From: Albugo candida | Taxonomy: Eukaryota > Oomycota > Peronosporomycetes > Albuginales | Direction of reading: 5' to 3' | DNA: 64,000 nt | Assembly: GCA_040437565.1 (NCBI GenBank) | Contig: JBDOQK010000012.1 | Coordinates: 62,001-126,000 of the forward strand | Shown here: positions 1 to 11,628 of the stretch, one piece after another | Position numbering within the stretch: the first letter of the stretch is position 1 | How the letters are laid out: each line of letters opens with the position of its first letter | Notes under the pieces: model-generated | Seen by the model: the letters and a program-made list of their open reading frames with translations, nothing else | Told to the model about the DNA's origin: nothing | The model's database searches: none | Program-made: the position numbers and the translations under genes

Positions 1-2431
1 TCGAATTGTATGTCGAAAACTCCAGCCAAGTACAGCCACATTATTGATAGCAACGAGTAGACTACCGATTTTCACAACACCGGATCTCTCAGCAGGGCCA
101 ACACGGCCACTTGCAAACTTCGGGAACTCTCTCACAATCGCCGGAGCTGCAGAAGGTCCTTTAAATTCTTCAAATGTAATTCCAAGCTGATCTCAAATCA
201 TGTATGAGCCGGATATTGAAAAGAATCAAGCACCACTTACCGCACCTCCAGAAAAACTGCAAGTGACTTCCTCCAAACGAGTAAACGGCCTGTGCAATTC
301 AAAATTTACTGATGTTCTAGTCGATTTTCGCCTCCTGCTCAGTCGTTTAAGTACGCGAGTGCGCTTATGCGTTGTTGTGGATGGAAGGGATCGTTTGTCA
401 TTTTGTCTCGGATGTGGTACTTCTTCATCCCCATTAATGGTATCGATCAAAATGTTGACAGCATGCGAAGGTAGCCGAGTAAGCTCTGATGAACTACAAG
501 TGCTTTGATGATAAGACCACCGCATTGGGGCAATCACTCGATTTTTGTCGAGATGGACAACGACACATGATGTGAGCACCTCTCCGTTGATTTCTCTCGC
601 ACATAATGCACTACTTTGTATGCCGATCAAGTATGGCATAGGTGCCTGTGAGGAGTACAGATCAATAATATCACCGGAATGTGGGAGCTCTTACATGCAG
701 ATAGTCTATCAATGAGAGAGGCAAGAAAGGGATATAAACATGCTCCCACGTGAATGGAAACATCAAACTCTTCAGTGCTTCACAAACAGGCGTCAGGGTT
801 TCTTGGTCGTTGCTATGCAACAAAACGCGCTGTTCAAGTAACAAACAGTTGACCAAATAAACGATATGATCCAAGCTGAGGCACCGAAAGAGTAGATGAT
901 AGCAATAATCTTCGATATAAGGCAGCTTCCCGCGAGGTAGCTGGTAATCAAACTCCCAGTCACGGCATTTTGCACCAAATGGCGGAGTATATGATAAATG
1001 CAAGCAGACATCCTGCCCCATAGTTGGCAACAACGTGGGAAGATATATGATTCTATCAAAAATTGATCCCAATAATGACCATCGGTCGGTGACTCGCATC
1101 ATTGTCTCGACGATAACTCTATGAATCCACCTATAAAATATCGTATTAGGCATTCATATATTGCATGGAGTGAATGTCTCCGTACGTGGTCAATGAGCTG
1201 AGCAATGAAAACAAGGGATGATGCGAAATTAAACAAAGCACTCGACTTTCTGTAGGAGTTTCATTAATATCACCATCATCTAGCATTTGNNNNNNNNNNN
1301 NNNNNNNNNNNNNNNNNNNNNNNNNNNNNNNNNNNNNNNNNNNNNNNNNNNNNNNNNNNNNNNNNNNNNNNNNNNNNNNNNNNNNNNNNGGCAGCTTCCC
1401 GCGAGGTAGCTGGTAATCAAACTCCCAGTCACGGCATTTTGCACCAAATGGCGGACTATATGATAAATGCAAGCAGACATCCTGCCCCATAGTTGGCAAC
1501 AACGTGGGAAGATATATAATTCTATCAAAAATTGATACCAATAATGACCATCGGTCGGTGACTCGCATCATTGTCTCGACGATAACTCTATGAATCCACC
1601 TATAAAATATCGTATTAGGCATTCATATATTGCATGGAGTGAATGTCTCCGTACGTGGTCAATGAGCTGAGCAATGAAAACAAGGGATGATGCGAAATTA
1701 AACAAAGCACTCGACTTTCTGTAGGAGTTTCATTAATATCACCATCATCTAGCATTTGCGGTAAATTGACCACAAAGCCGTAAACTCGAGTCCCATCACC
1801 GCTTGTCATTAAAAACGAGAACACAGGAGGCGACGTGCTGTCTGACATGTTATCTTTTTGCTTGTGCGGAATGCAAAACTGGAGAAAAGATACTGATCGT
1901 CAAGTACGCTTCCATCAGAGATATAGTGGACATGTAGCAACTCACGTAAGAAATGCCGTCAGGAAATGAAAAATCAGCGTGGTCATCCTGTGGATAGCGA
2001 TGAAGCACAAAAGGATTTTCTTGTGTGCGTATGTGAGATTTTACTTGATTGCAATTAGAGACCGTCTCGTCATCTTGCTCGGGCTGTGTAGAAAGTGATT
2101 GGATTTTGCGATCGTTAATTGAACTAGAGGAGGCCACTTCGGGTTTGCACGCATACTGAATATCTTCACTTCGTGTTTCAACGCTTGCGCTCTTCTGATT
2201 TGATCCTGAATCTCGATCTTCTCCATCTGAATCAAAATCTAACGGATCCTTCCACGCTAGTTCGACGCAATAGTCAACAAGGCGGTTCTTCCAAGAATCC
2301 TGCGGACCGCATGCGCATACATTATTGTCTGCAATGCTCTCGTATTCGAGGGATGCGCGTCGATAAGTTGGTATGGACGCCAACATTGTAGCGGAATTGT
2401 GACAAATGTGACGTTTTGCGTCTTGGAACAA
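1..2431 (-). CDS. DENN-domain protein with C-terminal PDZ domain, 3' end outside window
   Basis: DENN proteins are usually guanine-nucleotide exchange factors for Rab GTPases at membranes. Reading right to left: the exon at about 1850-2431 ends in a uDENN-like block (residues FVLHRYPQDD, then FSFPDG); about 1615-1848 continues uDENN (FLMTSGDGTRVYGF); about 671-1153 holds the central DENN core, ending LIDYLHVRAPTF; about 226-639 continues it (YLIGIQ, VVVHLDKNRVI, LTRLPSHAVNILIDT). Bases 1 to about 190 encode a PDZ-like segment (LGITFEEF, then IGSLLVAINNVAVLGW), so the protein runs past the left edge. Junctions were read by eye, and the start at 2431 is the first Met of an acidic N-terminal region. 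The 100-N gap at 1290-1389 duplicates one exon and is an assembly artefact. The DENN call is firm, PDZ fairly firm; exact exon ends are approximate. Confidence 0.8.
921..1758. other. Assembly gap flanked by a 369-bp repeated overlap
   Basis: Bases 921-1289 and 1390-1758 are the same 369 bp on either side of 100 Ns (1290-1389). They differ at three sites: 987/1456 (g/c), 1049/1518 (g/a) and 1068/1537 (c/a). This is most simply two alleles of one locus left unmerged, so the DENN exon is not really duplicated. Confidence 0.9.
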
Positions 2432-2670
2432 TGTACGGTCCGAATCGTTACATAAAATGGGATCCTTTTGATTTGGTCAGAACGAACGTTCAAGTGCAAA
2501 GTACTATTCAGTCGGACTAGAATATTTTATGGTCTCCCACACTTTAAAGAAAGGAGAAAGGCTTTTATGTTGGTTTTGGGGAAATAGTCGAACATGCGCG
2601 TGCACGATCAATTATCTAATAGGGCAATATAGCTGATAGATGCTGTGACAGCAATCCTGATTGCTATAAT

Positions 2671-3122
2671 GCCTTCTTCACTTGAAGACGTTAAAGTATT
2701 TGGCATCACTATCACTGCGAGAGAGTACGTAGTTTAAGAAGTGATTTCGATTTGCTGCGAGAGAATACTTCAGAGCGCATGATTTATAATGCGATTTCTC
2801 AATATATTTTTCGTCATAGCGGAAATTGGTTCTCTGTTAGCGACGAAAAGATTCCTTTGACGCTGTGTGTTCCGACAAAGCAGATGTGCCATACATCCGT
2901 GTAATAAGGGCTTTGGACAGTATGCAAGATATCTCGGCAGGTCTTCCAGTCACAAAAGAATTTCAATATCCCAATACTATATCACAATACGACTTCATTC
3001 AGTATGTCGAATTGATGAAGGTGCTTCTTGGCAATCTAAGAGAAAATCTCGAACGAGATTGGAAAGAACTGCACATACAGGTTGACAACGCTAGTTGGTC
3101 CATCTGCTCTACAACAAAGTGA
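2671..3122 (+). other. Possible small unrecognised gene or remnant
   Basis: An ATG at 2671 opens a short reading frame (MPSSLEDVKVFGIT). Further on are two protein-like stretches in different frames: about 2730-2868 (including ENTSERMIYNAISQYIF) and about 2865-3122 (including YDFIQYVELMKVLLGNL). They could be exons of one small gene with a misjudged splice site, or a decayed gene. No family was recognised. The interval lies between the divergent DENN gene and the 3' end of the CAP-H gene. Confidence 0.2.
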
Positions 3123-3210
3123 GATAATTAAGCTGCTTCAACGAGGACATCATAATGACGATAGATGTCATTGCTGCTAGCGTCTTCTTACTTGACAGCA
3201 GCCGTGTCGC

Positions 3211-5857
3211 TCACTTCTTACTACTTTGTATGCCGAAGTTTTCCAAACTATCTTGACCCGTCAGCTCCAGCCCCTTCTCGTTCGCCAAATGCAGCAAGCA
3301 GATGAAGTAAAATGACATTGTTGTGTCCGAATTTGTCTATAGCAAAGCGAATAATCAGTAATTAGGATCGTACTCTCCATCTTACAAATAACTTTAACCT
3401 CCGATCGTAAGGTATTCACAACACTCTTAAAGCATGTCGTCAACGGCGGTCGTTCATCAGCGGTAAGCTTTTCTCTTTGTCGCCAATTCTCTTTATCAAC
3501 TGAGTCAGAGACTGCATCAATGTCGCGTGCAGCAATTCTATCCGATTTCAAGTGGTCCCATATTTTCTGTTTGAGTCGTCTTACGTTGACACGTTTGGCT
3601 GTTCGCTCATAATTTATATCAACAATTGGTACCAATCGATCCGCAGTCAGCAGGGCGGGTTGGTTCTCATCCTCCCGGTCCGACTCATAGTGGTACTCCA
3701 CTTCGTTGTCATCCACACTATCAGCTCTTGCACGAAGACCAAAATGCGGGTCTTTTGCAGTTTCCATGTATGAGAAGGATTTGACTTCATTCATTTGCTC
3801 CTTTCTGAAGATGAAACATGATCGACAGGGCTTCAAAAAATAACGTTGGAAGTGTTGCGCCGTAATATGAGCATCCACCGGAAGAATAAGCTTTTCCGCT
3901 TGTTTGATCTGACGTCGAATTGCTTCTTTGGAAAAGACAATATCTTTGCTGCTTTTGCATGACGTAAGTTCGCGACTACTTCTTTCTTCGTCGATGAAGA
4001 AATCGATGGTAGTGGATTTGCGCTTCTCTTTGTTGTTTCCTCTCTTTCTAGTAGTCGTGTGCTCGTCCTTACTTTGACTATTGTCATCCAATGTTGCATC
4101 TGACAGCGAAACTTGAGATTTTCTTTTATTGAAACGAGATGGAAACTTCCAATGAGACCGCCTGGTCCATTTAGTTGATGACCCCAAGCCAAAATATGAA
4201 TATGCTTGTTCAGTTGAAGCCTGATAATCAGAACTTGAAAGAGTATTCAAGAGCTGATGAAATGTATCGGAATCATTGTTCTGTTGCATTTGAATCTGAT
4301 CTCGCCTGTGAAAATACTCAGCAGCACTTAATGGAGCTGATTGTTCTGGATTTTCACAAATCGATATAGTTGCAGGATTTCTCTCAGTCATTTCGTCAGA
4401 TGCTTCCGAGCCTTCTATTTCCACACTCAGGTCAAAATCTGCGTCCACGGGATCTACTATGCCTTCCTTGTCTTTGTCAGCTTCAAGATCTTTCACGAGG
4501 TTACCACCATTCTCTTCATCGATTGCTGGAGAATATATTGATGCATTATTGGTGTCTGTTAGTTGTTCAAGTTGCATATAAAGTCGCTCGATGGCCGGGC
4601 AAAGCTGTCGCTCCTATATACCATAAAGTAAGATCATCACAGATATGTGTCATGAAACCTGACCGAAGTATCAGTTGGTAAGTCTTTCACGAGCATGGCG
4701 ATATCGATTTCGGTCTCCTGTATAGACTTCTCAGTACTCCCCACTAGATTGATGGCTGATGGAAGCCGAGAGCTAGCCATCACGTCGGATGAATTTAGCA
4801 GTAGTTTGCATCCATCGTAAATACTCTGATGACAGAGTTCACAACCTTTTACATATAAGTTATATGCAAATGTATTCGTACAAGATTTGTGAGCAACATC
4901 CCTCGTGCCCCACCCTCATCAAACTGCTTACTCATCTACGGTCAGAAAACTTAAGTCAGAGCGCTTCTCACTACTTTTGTCGTCCAACCTTATGGAATAA
5001 AGGATCCACATTATAATCCAGATCCATTTTCTTCATATTGATATTCGTGATGTTCTTTTCGAGTGTGCTTGAAGCTCCGCTATCCTGCAAAAATTCGTAT
5101 TCATTCATATTTTGATGCCAAGCATGGTCGTACGCCGTACCTTGCACATTTTCCGATTCTTCTTTTCCTTCTTTTCCTTCTTTTTCTTTTCGTCTTCGGT
5201 AGCTAGGTAATCATTTCAATTTAGATCTTCGCACGTGTACGAACAACTTGTAGTACCTAGATCCTTTTTTCCTTCGTTCCGAGAGAGATTTTCGAGCACT
5301 TTGTAAGAAGAATTCCACGTATCATCGACACGATACGAGTAAATCTTAATGCTGGCATCCAACGTGCAGCTTGCTTTCATGAAATTGTACGTCTCTTGCT
5401 GCTTGACAGAAACACTACAGCTTAAAATGAGTGAAACATACTTGTAGTTCTTCAACGAGATATGACTTAGTGCTTGTCTCGAGAATGTCATGCATATAGT
5501 CGATTAGCTGCAATGACCACGAGTTTTTGACATTTATTTTCTATTACCAATAATTTTCGATCATAAACGTCCACACAAGAAATTTGAGGCAGAAACAAGT
5601 ACATTCTCGGAGGAGAGTTTTATGATGCGTGCATAGATTTCGCCAAAACGTTGCGAGCTTTTATCATCATTTATGTTGTTGTATGTTACGAGAGATTTTC
5701 GACGTTGTTGAAACGCAGCAGACTGTCGTCGACGCCTTCGGTTGTCAATTTCATTTTCTTCTGTACGTGTAGCACATTCTTCAATCAAATCAGATCGTTT
5801 ACGCTTCGAATTTGTTTGCTCATTTGCTAGAAGCTCTGATTCTTGGATTTGAGTCAT
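3211..5857 (-). CDS. NCAPH: Condensin complex subunit 2 (CAP-H / Barren kleisin)
   Basis: CAP-H is the kleisin of condensin; it bridges the SMC2/SMC4 heads during chromosome condensation. About eight exons can be read: 5603-5857, 5442-5540, 5257-5401, 5141-5212, 4989-5094, about 4686-4825, about 3399-4613 and 3211-3336. Diagnostic blocks occur in family order: YARIIKLSSEN joined to KNSWSLQLIDYMHDILETS, then CTLDASIKIYSYRVDD, a Lys-rich stretch, TLEKNITNINMKKMDLD, DYNVDPLFHK, then STTIDFFIDE, RRLKQKIWDHL and the C-terminal winged-helix block FYFICLLHLANEKGLEL. The third-from-last and last junctions are uncertain: the sharpest donor (gtaag at 3381-3385) gives the wrong phase, so a donor a few bases earlier is preferred. 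The product ends with stop tga at 3211-3213. Start ATG at 5857 opens an Arg-rich N-terminus. Confidence 0.9.
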
Positions 5858-8042
5858 GACACGTTCACAATACTTGATGTGTACACCTCACAATTGGGCT
5901 GCCTGCGTGTATTCAGTACCACCTAGACATCGAGTGCGGTTGCAAAAAAAGAGAAAACGCATGCAGACGTACGAAAATTTGTAAAAATAAGAGCACAAGG
6001 TCATATTTTAGAAAAGAATGATCTGAACATGCGATCAATCTCACCATGACACCAGATACTTGTGTGATACAATAATCCAGTATGGATATACTTACGTATA
6101 GCCAAAACTTTATGCATGTTCATGTGTGGTGTTGGCATATTGTTCAGCATATGTTGCACAATTTTGCAGGATCACCTAATTTTGGGACAGTATGGCAGGG
6201 GGCAATGTCTGACACGATTAATTTGTGGGATGGCTACTAGCGAGGAGAAGCCAAACTAAAGTTCGAAACAGGTAGTAATTCAAGGCTATACTAGAGGCAT
6301 GGCTGGTGAGGTCTGGAAAAATCGTACTGCCACGTTCCCTAGGATAGGACCCACATTTTTCGATCATACGAGATTTTTACCACGACTTTGCTATATAAAC
6401 ACAACGAAAATAAGGGAACGGGTGAGCTACAATATGATCTGGATCAACTCCGCGGTTTATCCAAGCGATGCTGCAAAACAGGCGGTGTGCAAGCTTGGAA
6501 AAATGTTACTATGCATACCAAAATATTAGTACTCGCTCGCCTCAAAACATCAAAGACACTTGGATTGATTCAAAGATTGCCAACGCACTCGAGAGTAAGC
6601 CTACTCCGCGAGCAGAAACAACTATGGCAGCGACTAGGTCTTGTGAATTACGAAAGCAAACCCTCTAACTCGCACACGCGTAGCAATTCAGTCGCTGACT
6701 TGACTCTGACGCTAGACGTGAGTTGACTATAGAGACATGGCATCTTGAAAAATGGAAAGGGGAGTTTGAAATCAATAGCTGGCCTTGCGCTTCCTGGAAC
6801 TAAATGCTGCAGGAATACATAGTCCAGTTGATGAAGAATGAGAACTTTCCATGAGTCACGCTATGTTATAAAGTATCGACCATACTCCGAGAAGTATTGC
6901 GGTCAAGACACCGTGTTCATTAAATTGATGACTCAAAGGTTATCTTATTTTACGATGCAAGTTTGTATTGAAATATATTTTATTGCTCGAAAGTCCACCA
7001 AAAGCGTATTCCGTGATTGGTTTCTGCCCGAATTCCGTTTACGTAACCAGCGCTGTTCTCGAAAGCATGAGAGCGGGATCATCGATATTTTATATGCCAA
7101 TCGAGCAACATTGTGATGTTGGATGCAAACGATAGTAATTTACGCCATCGTATTTTAGCAACACATCATGGCGGTGTGACTCGCTCAATTATTTGAGCTC
7201 CCTCGCCACTCATGCAGCGCCACTTCATGTTTGTCAAATCCTAGCAATCATCAGAGATATATCGTATGGAGTTGATGTAAGACATTTCTCGAGGGTCTCA
7301 ATAATGTCGTTATAACTTGAGCTCCAATAAAATGGCTCAGCTCCCTATGGCAGCCGATATTTTACGAAGTAACCGGTAGAGTCAAGAATTAGATGACATG
7401 GCTTGCTACGACATATTGGGTCGATGCAATCACTTCACGTCTTGGCGAGCTCTTCTGTATTGATTGGTGCTATCTCTGCGCTCTGCGATTTCGATCCTGT
7501 AGCTGGTGATAGCATGACACGACATGTGCACAATTACACCTCATCACGTAACTTACTTCCAATGGAAGCCTTAATTCATCTTACTGAAAGCTTCATCAAA
7601 AAGGGCATTGCTTCCTTAGCGTGATTGGCGTAGTATATATCTACGGATAGTACCTTTCTGGGCATTCATTTGTACGCGAATACAATCCTGAACGTGTACC
7701 CACGAACAAACGATTGCGGTAAAGAAGTGAAGGTTTCTTAAAAATTTTGATACACACATTCATTGCATTAAACTACCCTTTTGGTCGGACAAACTCTTCA
7801 TTCAAGGTTTTGAAGGCACATGAAATCTCTTTGAACTGACTGATACATCGGGCACACCTAGACACTGAATCTCTAGAATGACTATACGGCTGCCATCATA
7901 AAGTCAAACTTTAGAAATTTCGCCCACGTATCAGCTTCAAAACTACGACTGTCCTTTATAAGACGTTGGGGCAACACAGAGACCCCTCCCTACAGCATAA
8001 TACAAATCATTTTAATTTTAGGATTCATGTACTTTAATCGCC
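5858..8042. other. Gene-poor stretch, no supported gene
   Basis: Only short open frames occur here (for example 6388-6726 and 7403-7624 on the plus strand, 112 and 73 residues). None shows a recognisable domain, a signal peptide or homology I can name. The frame at 7403-7624 looks mildly protein-like and could be a decayed exon. No structural RNA was seen. Confidence 0.5.
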
Positions 8043-9881
8043 TCAGTGAGCTCCATTTTTCTTGTGTTTTTTTGGTTCCGGTTGATTGGCTTCGTGTCCG
8101 CTCATCCCTTTTTCGAGCCAGTACTCGTCCAGTTCTTTCAGTGGTATTTGTCGGAGAATCCGATGATATATGTATGTACGATCGGCAATGTAAAGCTCGA
8201 TGCAAAAACGCGGAATCGGAATGGATTCCGTTGATTTAACCATCCACACGTATCTATTCATCAGAGATATGAGAACAACTTTGCGAATGAGTGTGAGATA
8301 TCTGAGACATTCTTCGGCATTATTTGCTTCCCACCTAACTATACCCAGTACCTCAGCACTATCCAGCCCACTTGTTGTGGATGCCGATGGAGTCGGATCA
8401 CTACTTGGTAGATAATGCGTGCCTTCCATTGCCGGCATATTGAGATTTAGTTCAACGAGACGTGATTCATACTGGCACATAAAATCTGGCATGAAGGTCA
8501 ATTCTGTGCATACACGCATGAACGTGCATTTCCGTAAAGAAACTAAGGAGTCCTCGTGTGGAATATTCAGCAGTGACAGCAGAACCGTAATTGGTGAAAG
8601 TTTGAGTATCTTTCCAAATTTGTGTAGGCATCTCCGGCATTGGTAGTATTTCTTGGCTTTAAACTTTGCCATGGTGCAAGTAGTCACATCCTTAGAATCT
8701 TCATGTTTTGACTGTGCGTGCAATTTAGGCTCCATCAATTCATAATTGTGCTTCGCGGCAAATGGCCTGGACACGTGGGTACCATCCAGCATACAACGAG
8801 TGCTCATGTCGAGCGTACCGCATTCCACGCAATTCGAGAAGGAATTTAGATCCTTACTAAAAACAACCATGCGATAATGGGGGTTTTGTACAGCTTTGAA
8901 AGGAGGGATAAATCTCTCATCCCGATCCAAAACTACCAATCCATCTTTTTTTGTCAAACAAGTCAAACAGGATTTTGGCTTGTACAAATCCGATGTCCTC
9001 ACGCAAGCAGATTTGAGCATGATGGTTTGGAAAAGAGCTCTTAGAGTTTTTGATTCTTTGACTCCCTTTCGTGACCAAACTTGATAACTAATCTCAATAG
9101 GTGGTACCTCGGTTTGGGAATTCTCTGCCATTTGTGAATGTGTGTTACCTGACAATATTTTACTTTTGAATGAATTGCACAATATTTCTGATGCTTCTGC
9201 AGCTATCCCTTTGCAGATTTCTGTTTTTCCGCATGAATGTTGGATGTTTCCAGAAGCTGATGTATATACGACGTACATATAACTCAGGTGTGAGTCATGA
9301 TACAAATAGTATTTTTCCATGTCACCCACGTCACTATGTTTCTGAATGCATGCTTCACATCCAGTAGTGATATGCAACGCATTTACATGTAGACATACCC
9401 GCGAATGTCTCTGTTGAGTACAGTCACCGCTATTTTCCGCGTAATCAGAACAAGGTGATTCTTCCACCTGTGCGGACGAATGCCTCCCAAAGTCGAGTCT
9501 ATGCTTGGTTGGTTTAATGCTTTGATTTGTTTTTGTCATCTCTTCATTCATTCTGCTGGTATCCATGTCCATTGGGGATTTATAGGTTTGCCTTCCACAA
9601 GATGAGATTGTTGAACAAGCAATCAAATTCGTCAAAAAGAAATCGGAACCCCACACCCAGTAGAATATTTCATCGAGCTCGTAACCTATAGTTGTTTCAC
9701 TTTTGCTACCTAATCTCGCTTCCATGCGAGGTGCACTTGCAAGCAATAAACAATGTTGACATGCTTTCAACTTCTTTGTATCAACGGTGAGCTTTACAAT
9801 ACGCATCATACCAGCGCAAAATGGTAAATGACGGCTGACTAGACAAAAGCACACACTGCTGAATAACCGAATTGCTTTCAT
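8043..9881 (-). CDS. Unrecognised 612-residue cysteine-rich protein
   Basis: A single uninterrupted 612-codon frame. Visible features are several Cys-x2-Cys pairs (CQHC near residue 41, then CLTC, CVEC and CRRC in the middle), which could bind zinc; a hydrophobic N-terminal stretch (FSSVCFCLV) not convincing as a signal peptide; and a basic C-terminal tail (PEPKKHKKNGAH) that could be a nuclear signal. Spacing of the Cys pairs does not match PHD, RING or FYVE patterns. The Met at 9881 is the first in frame, and an upstream exon cannot be excluded. The function is unknown. Confidence 0.6.
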   Translation of the reverse strand: MKAIRLFSSVCFCLVSRHLPFCAGMMRIVKLTVDTKKLKACQHCLLLASAPRMEARLGSKSETTIGYELDEIFYWVWGSDFFLTNLIACSTISSCGRQTYKSPMDMDTSRMNEEMTKTNQSIKPTKHRLDFGRHSSAQVEESPCSDYAENSGDCTQQRHSRVCLHVNALHITTGCEACIQKHSDVGDMEKYYLYHDSHLSYMYVVYTSASGNIQHSCGKTEICKGIAAEASEILCNSFKSKILSGNTHSQMAENSQTEVPPIEISYQVWSRKGVKESKTLRALFQTIMLKSACVRTSDLYKPKSCLTCLTKKDGLVVLDRDERFIPPFKAVQNPHYRMVVFSKDLNSFSNCVECGTLDMSTRCMLDGTHVSRPFAAKHNYELMEPKLHAQSKHEDSKDVTTCTMAKFKAKKYYQCRRCLHKFGKILKLSPITVLLSLLNIPHEDSLVSLRKCTFMRVCTELTFMPDFMCQYESRLVELNLNMPAMEGTHYLPSSDPTPSASTTSGLDSAEVLGIVRWEANNAEECLRYLTLIRKVVLISLMNRYVWMVKSTESIPIPRFCIELYIADRTYIYHRILRQIPLKELDEYWLEKGMSGHEANQPEPKKHKKNGAH

Positions 9882-10101
9882 CAGGAAGCTGAGATAATGA
9901 ATCGAGTTATTGTAGCCAGATGATTACTATGAAGTATAATTCTTCCGCGGATTTTAAATCGATCTGTTACCCTTTACAATCGAAATAAATCAGCAGATGG
10001 CGTCAGCCAATTGCCCTAGTCTAACCTCAAATAAGACTTGACACATAATACATAAAGGTGGAGTGCACAGATACGGTATTGCGGATGTTGACCAAGAATA
10101 T

Positions 10102-10233
10102 GGTGTAGTATAAAAAANNNNNNNNNNNNNNNNNNNNNNNNNNNNNNNNNNNNNNNNNNNNNNNNNNNNNNNNNNNNNNNNNNNNNNNNNNNNNNNNNNN
10201 NNNNNNNNNNNNNNNNNGGTGTAGTATAAAAAA
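10102..10233. other. Assembly gap with 16-bp repeated overlap
   Basis: The 16 bp at 10102-10117 (ggtgtagtataaaaaa) recur at 10218-10233 directly after 100 Ns (10118-10217). This is an unmerged contig overlap in noncoding DNA. Confidence 0.85.
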
Positions 10234-10241
10234 TCAGTCTT

Positions 10242-10737
10242 TCGAGGTTGAAGTTGTCTATTTTATCAAAATGGACTAACTGACTTCTCTAAATGCCTAC
10301 GCTATCTTGCTCAATAAATATACATACAAAAAACTTCCATGAAAAATACCTGTGCGAGCTGATAATATACCTTGCTGGTGACAGTCGTTTTACTGCGGTT
10401 GCCACAATACGAGACTGTGTCTAGCCTGTATGTAGATAGAGAAATACCCAGTCCTAGTTAGATGCCTTTGTTCAGGCTAGTGTGGCGCACACGTATTTGC
10501 AAAATGCGGTAGATGTGGACAACTATACAACATCACAGCATTTACAAGCTGGACACAGTCTCGTATCAAGGTGGCTGAGGCTACCGTAATACGGGATGCT
10601 CAACGAGAAGACATATTATCATCTCCCACAGGTATTGTCACGAAACGTTTTTATATGTATATTTGTAATTTAAGATAGCCTAGGCAACTAGAGAAGTCAG
10701 TTAGTCTAATTCTAGTAATATAGACACCTTCAACTGA
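10242..10737. repeat. Foldback element with long imperfect inverted arms
   Basis: The left arm (about 10242-10432) is matched in reverse complement by the right arm (about 10539-10737). Shared blocks, in order inward, include ggttgaagttgtcta with caactt-type partners, gactaactgacttctct (10274-10290 with 10690-10706), tgcctacgctatctt and acgagactgtgtc (10409-10421 with 10552-10564). About 105 bp separate the arms. The structure fits a foldback or MITE-like element. It has no coding capacity, and the left end lies close to an assembly gap. Confidence 0.65.
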
Positions 10738-10800
10738 GCACACGGACCCCCTGCCGGAGGTCGTTAGTTCGATCCCCGGCAGCGTGGGCAGTGGTCTGAG
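10738..10800 (+). other. tRNA-like fragment (B-box-like), possible SINE piece
   Basis: The run agttcgatccccggc near 10767-10781 resembles an RNA polymerase III B box plus the 3' side of a tRNA T arm. It sits in a 7-bp perfect stem, ctgccgg with ccggcag. No matching acceptor stem, D arm or A box is visible upstream, so it is not a working tRNA. A tRNA-derived SINE remnant is possible. Confidence 0.25.
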
Positions 10801-11157
10801 CTCACTCAAGCAATAAGCTTGGAAAATTACTGCCTCTCTAGGTTTGAAGTCAGACTTAAGTGATATTTACAAGTTCAGGGGCTCATGATAGGATAAGGAA
10901 GGTAGTTAAAGAGCCAGATAAACCGTGTAATGAAATCCTTGACAAACTAGTGTGAAGTATGAAGGTTCATGCACAAATGACGACGCTACGATTGAGTTGA
11001 TTTCTCTGTTTCGAAGTTTTTGATTATTTGGACACGGACGGAACGTATATCTTATATGGAGGCAAAGATCGATTCGAGCAGACGACCAAAAGGGGGACCT
11101 GAATGGCTTTGATTTGGATATATCTCCGCTAGTAGAAATTTATCCTTCTTGTACTCG

Positions 11158-11601
11158 TGATGAGTTAGGTAGTACAACTTCTCAATTTGCCGGATACTAA
11201 GTAACCCGCTAATTTAGTAAAAACACCTCGAAAAAACAAGTTTTTTCAACTCTTTCCTCACGAAAACAATGGTTCAAGTCGACATATCGACACAACCCAG
11301 GGTGCTAGCGTCCACATGTAGTGACGTGGCAACCCTCAGGAGTCACCCAGTATTGGGTGATTGCATGATTGTTGATGAGTCGNNNNNNNNNNNNNNNNNN
11401 NNNNNNNNNNNNNNNNNNNNNNNNNNNNNNNNNNNNNNNNNNNNNNNNNNNNNNNNNNNNNNNNNNNNNNNNNNNNNNNNNNCAAAAAATATACGTACTT
11501 TTCATCAAGAAAGCAAGAGTCAACCAAGCTATCGACGAAGTTGTTGTCTGGATTGCTTGACGGAGGATTTGTGCGAGACAAATCACGACGAAGACACAAC
11601 A
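11158..11601 (+). repeat. 5' LTR, disrupted
   Basis: The first 18 bp (tgatgagttaggtagtac) and the last 119 bp (11483-11601) match the 3' LTR. Bases 11176-11382 do not match it, and 100 Ns follow (11383-11482). The 3' LTR is only 258 bp, so this end either carries an insertion or is misassembled around the gap. Confidence 0.75.
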
Positions 11602-11628
11602 AAGCTAACTTTAGCCAAGTAATAGTCG

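Noticed and set aside
671-1622. Tandem duplication of a DENN exon
   Set aside because: The second copy is cut by a 100-N gap and the same pattern recurs at six other gaps, so it is an unmerged overlap.
7403-7624. Small secreted effector gene
   Set aside because: No signal peptide and no RXLR or CHxC-type motif; the frame is short and unsupported.
10738-10800. Functional tRNA gene
   Set aside because: Only a T-arm/B-box-like stretch is present; no acceptor stem, D arm or anticodon arm can be folded.
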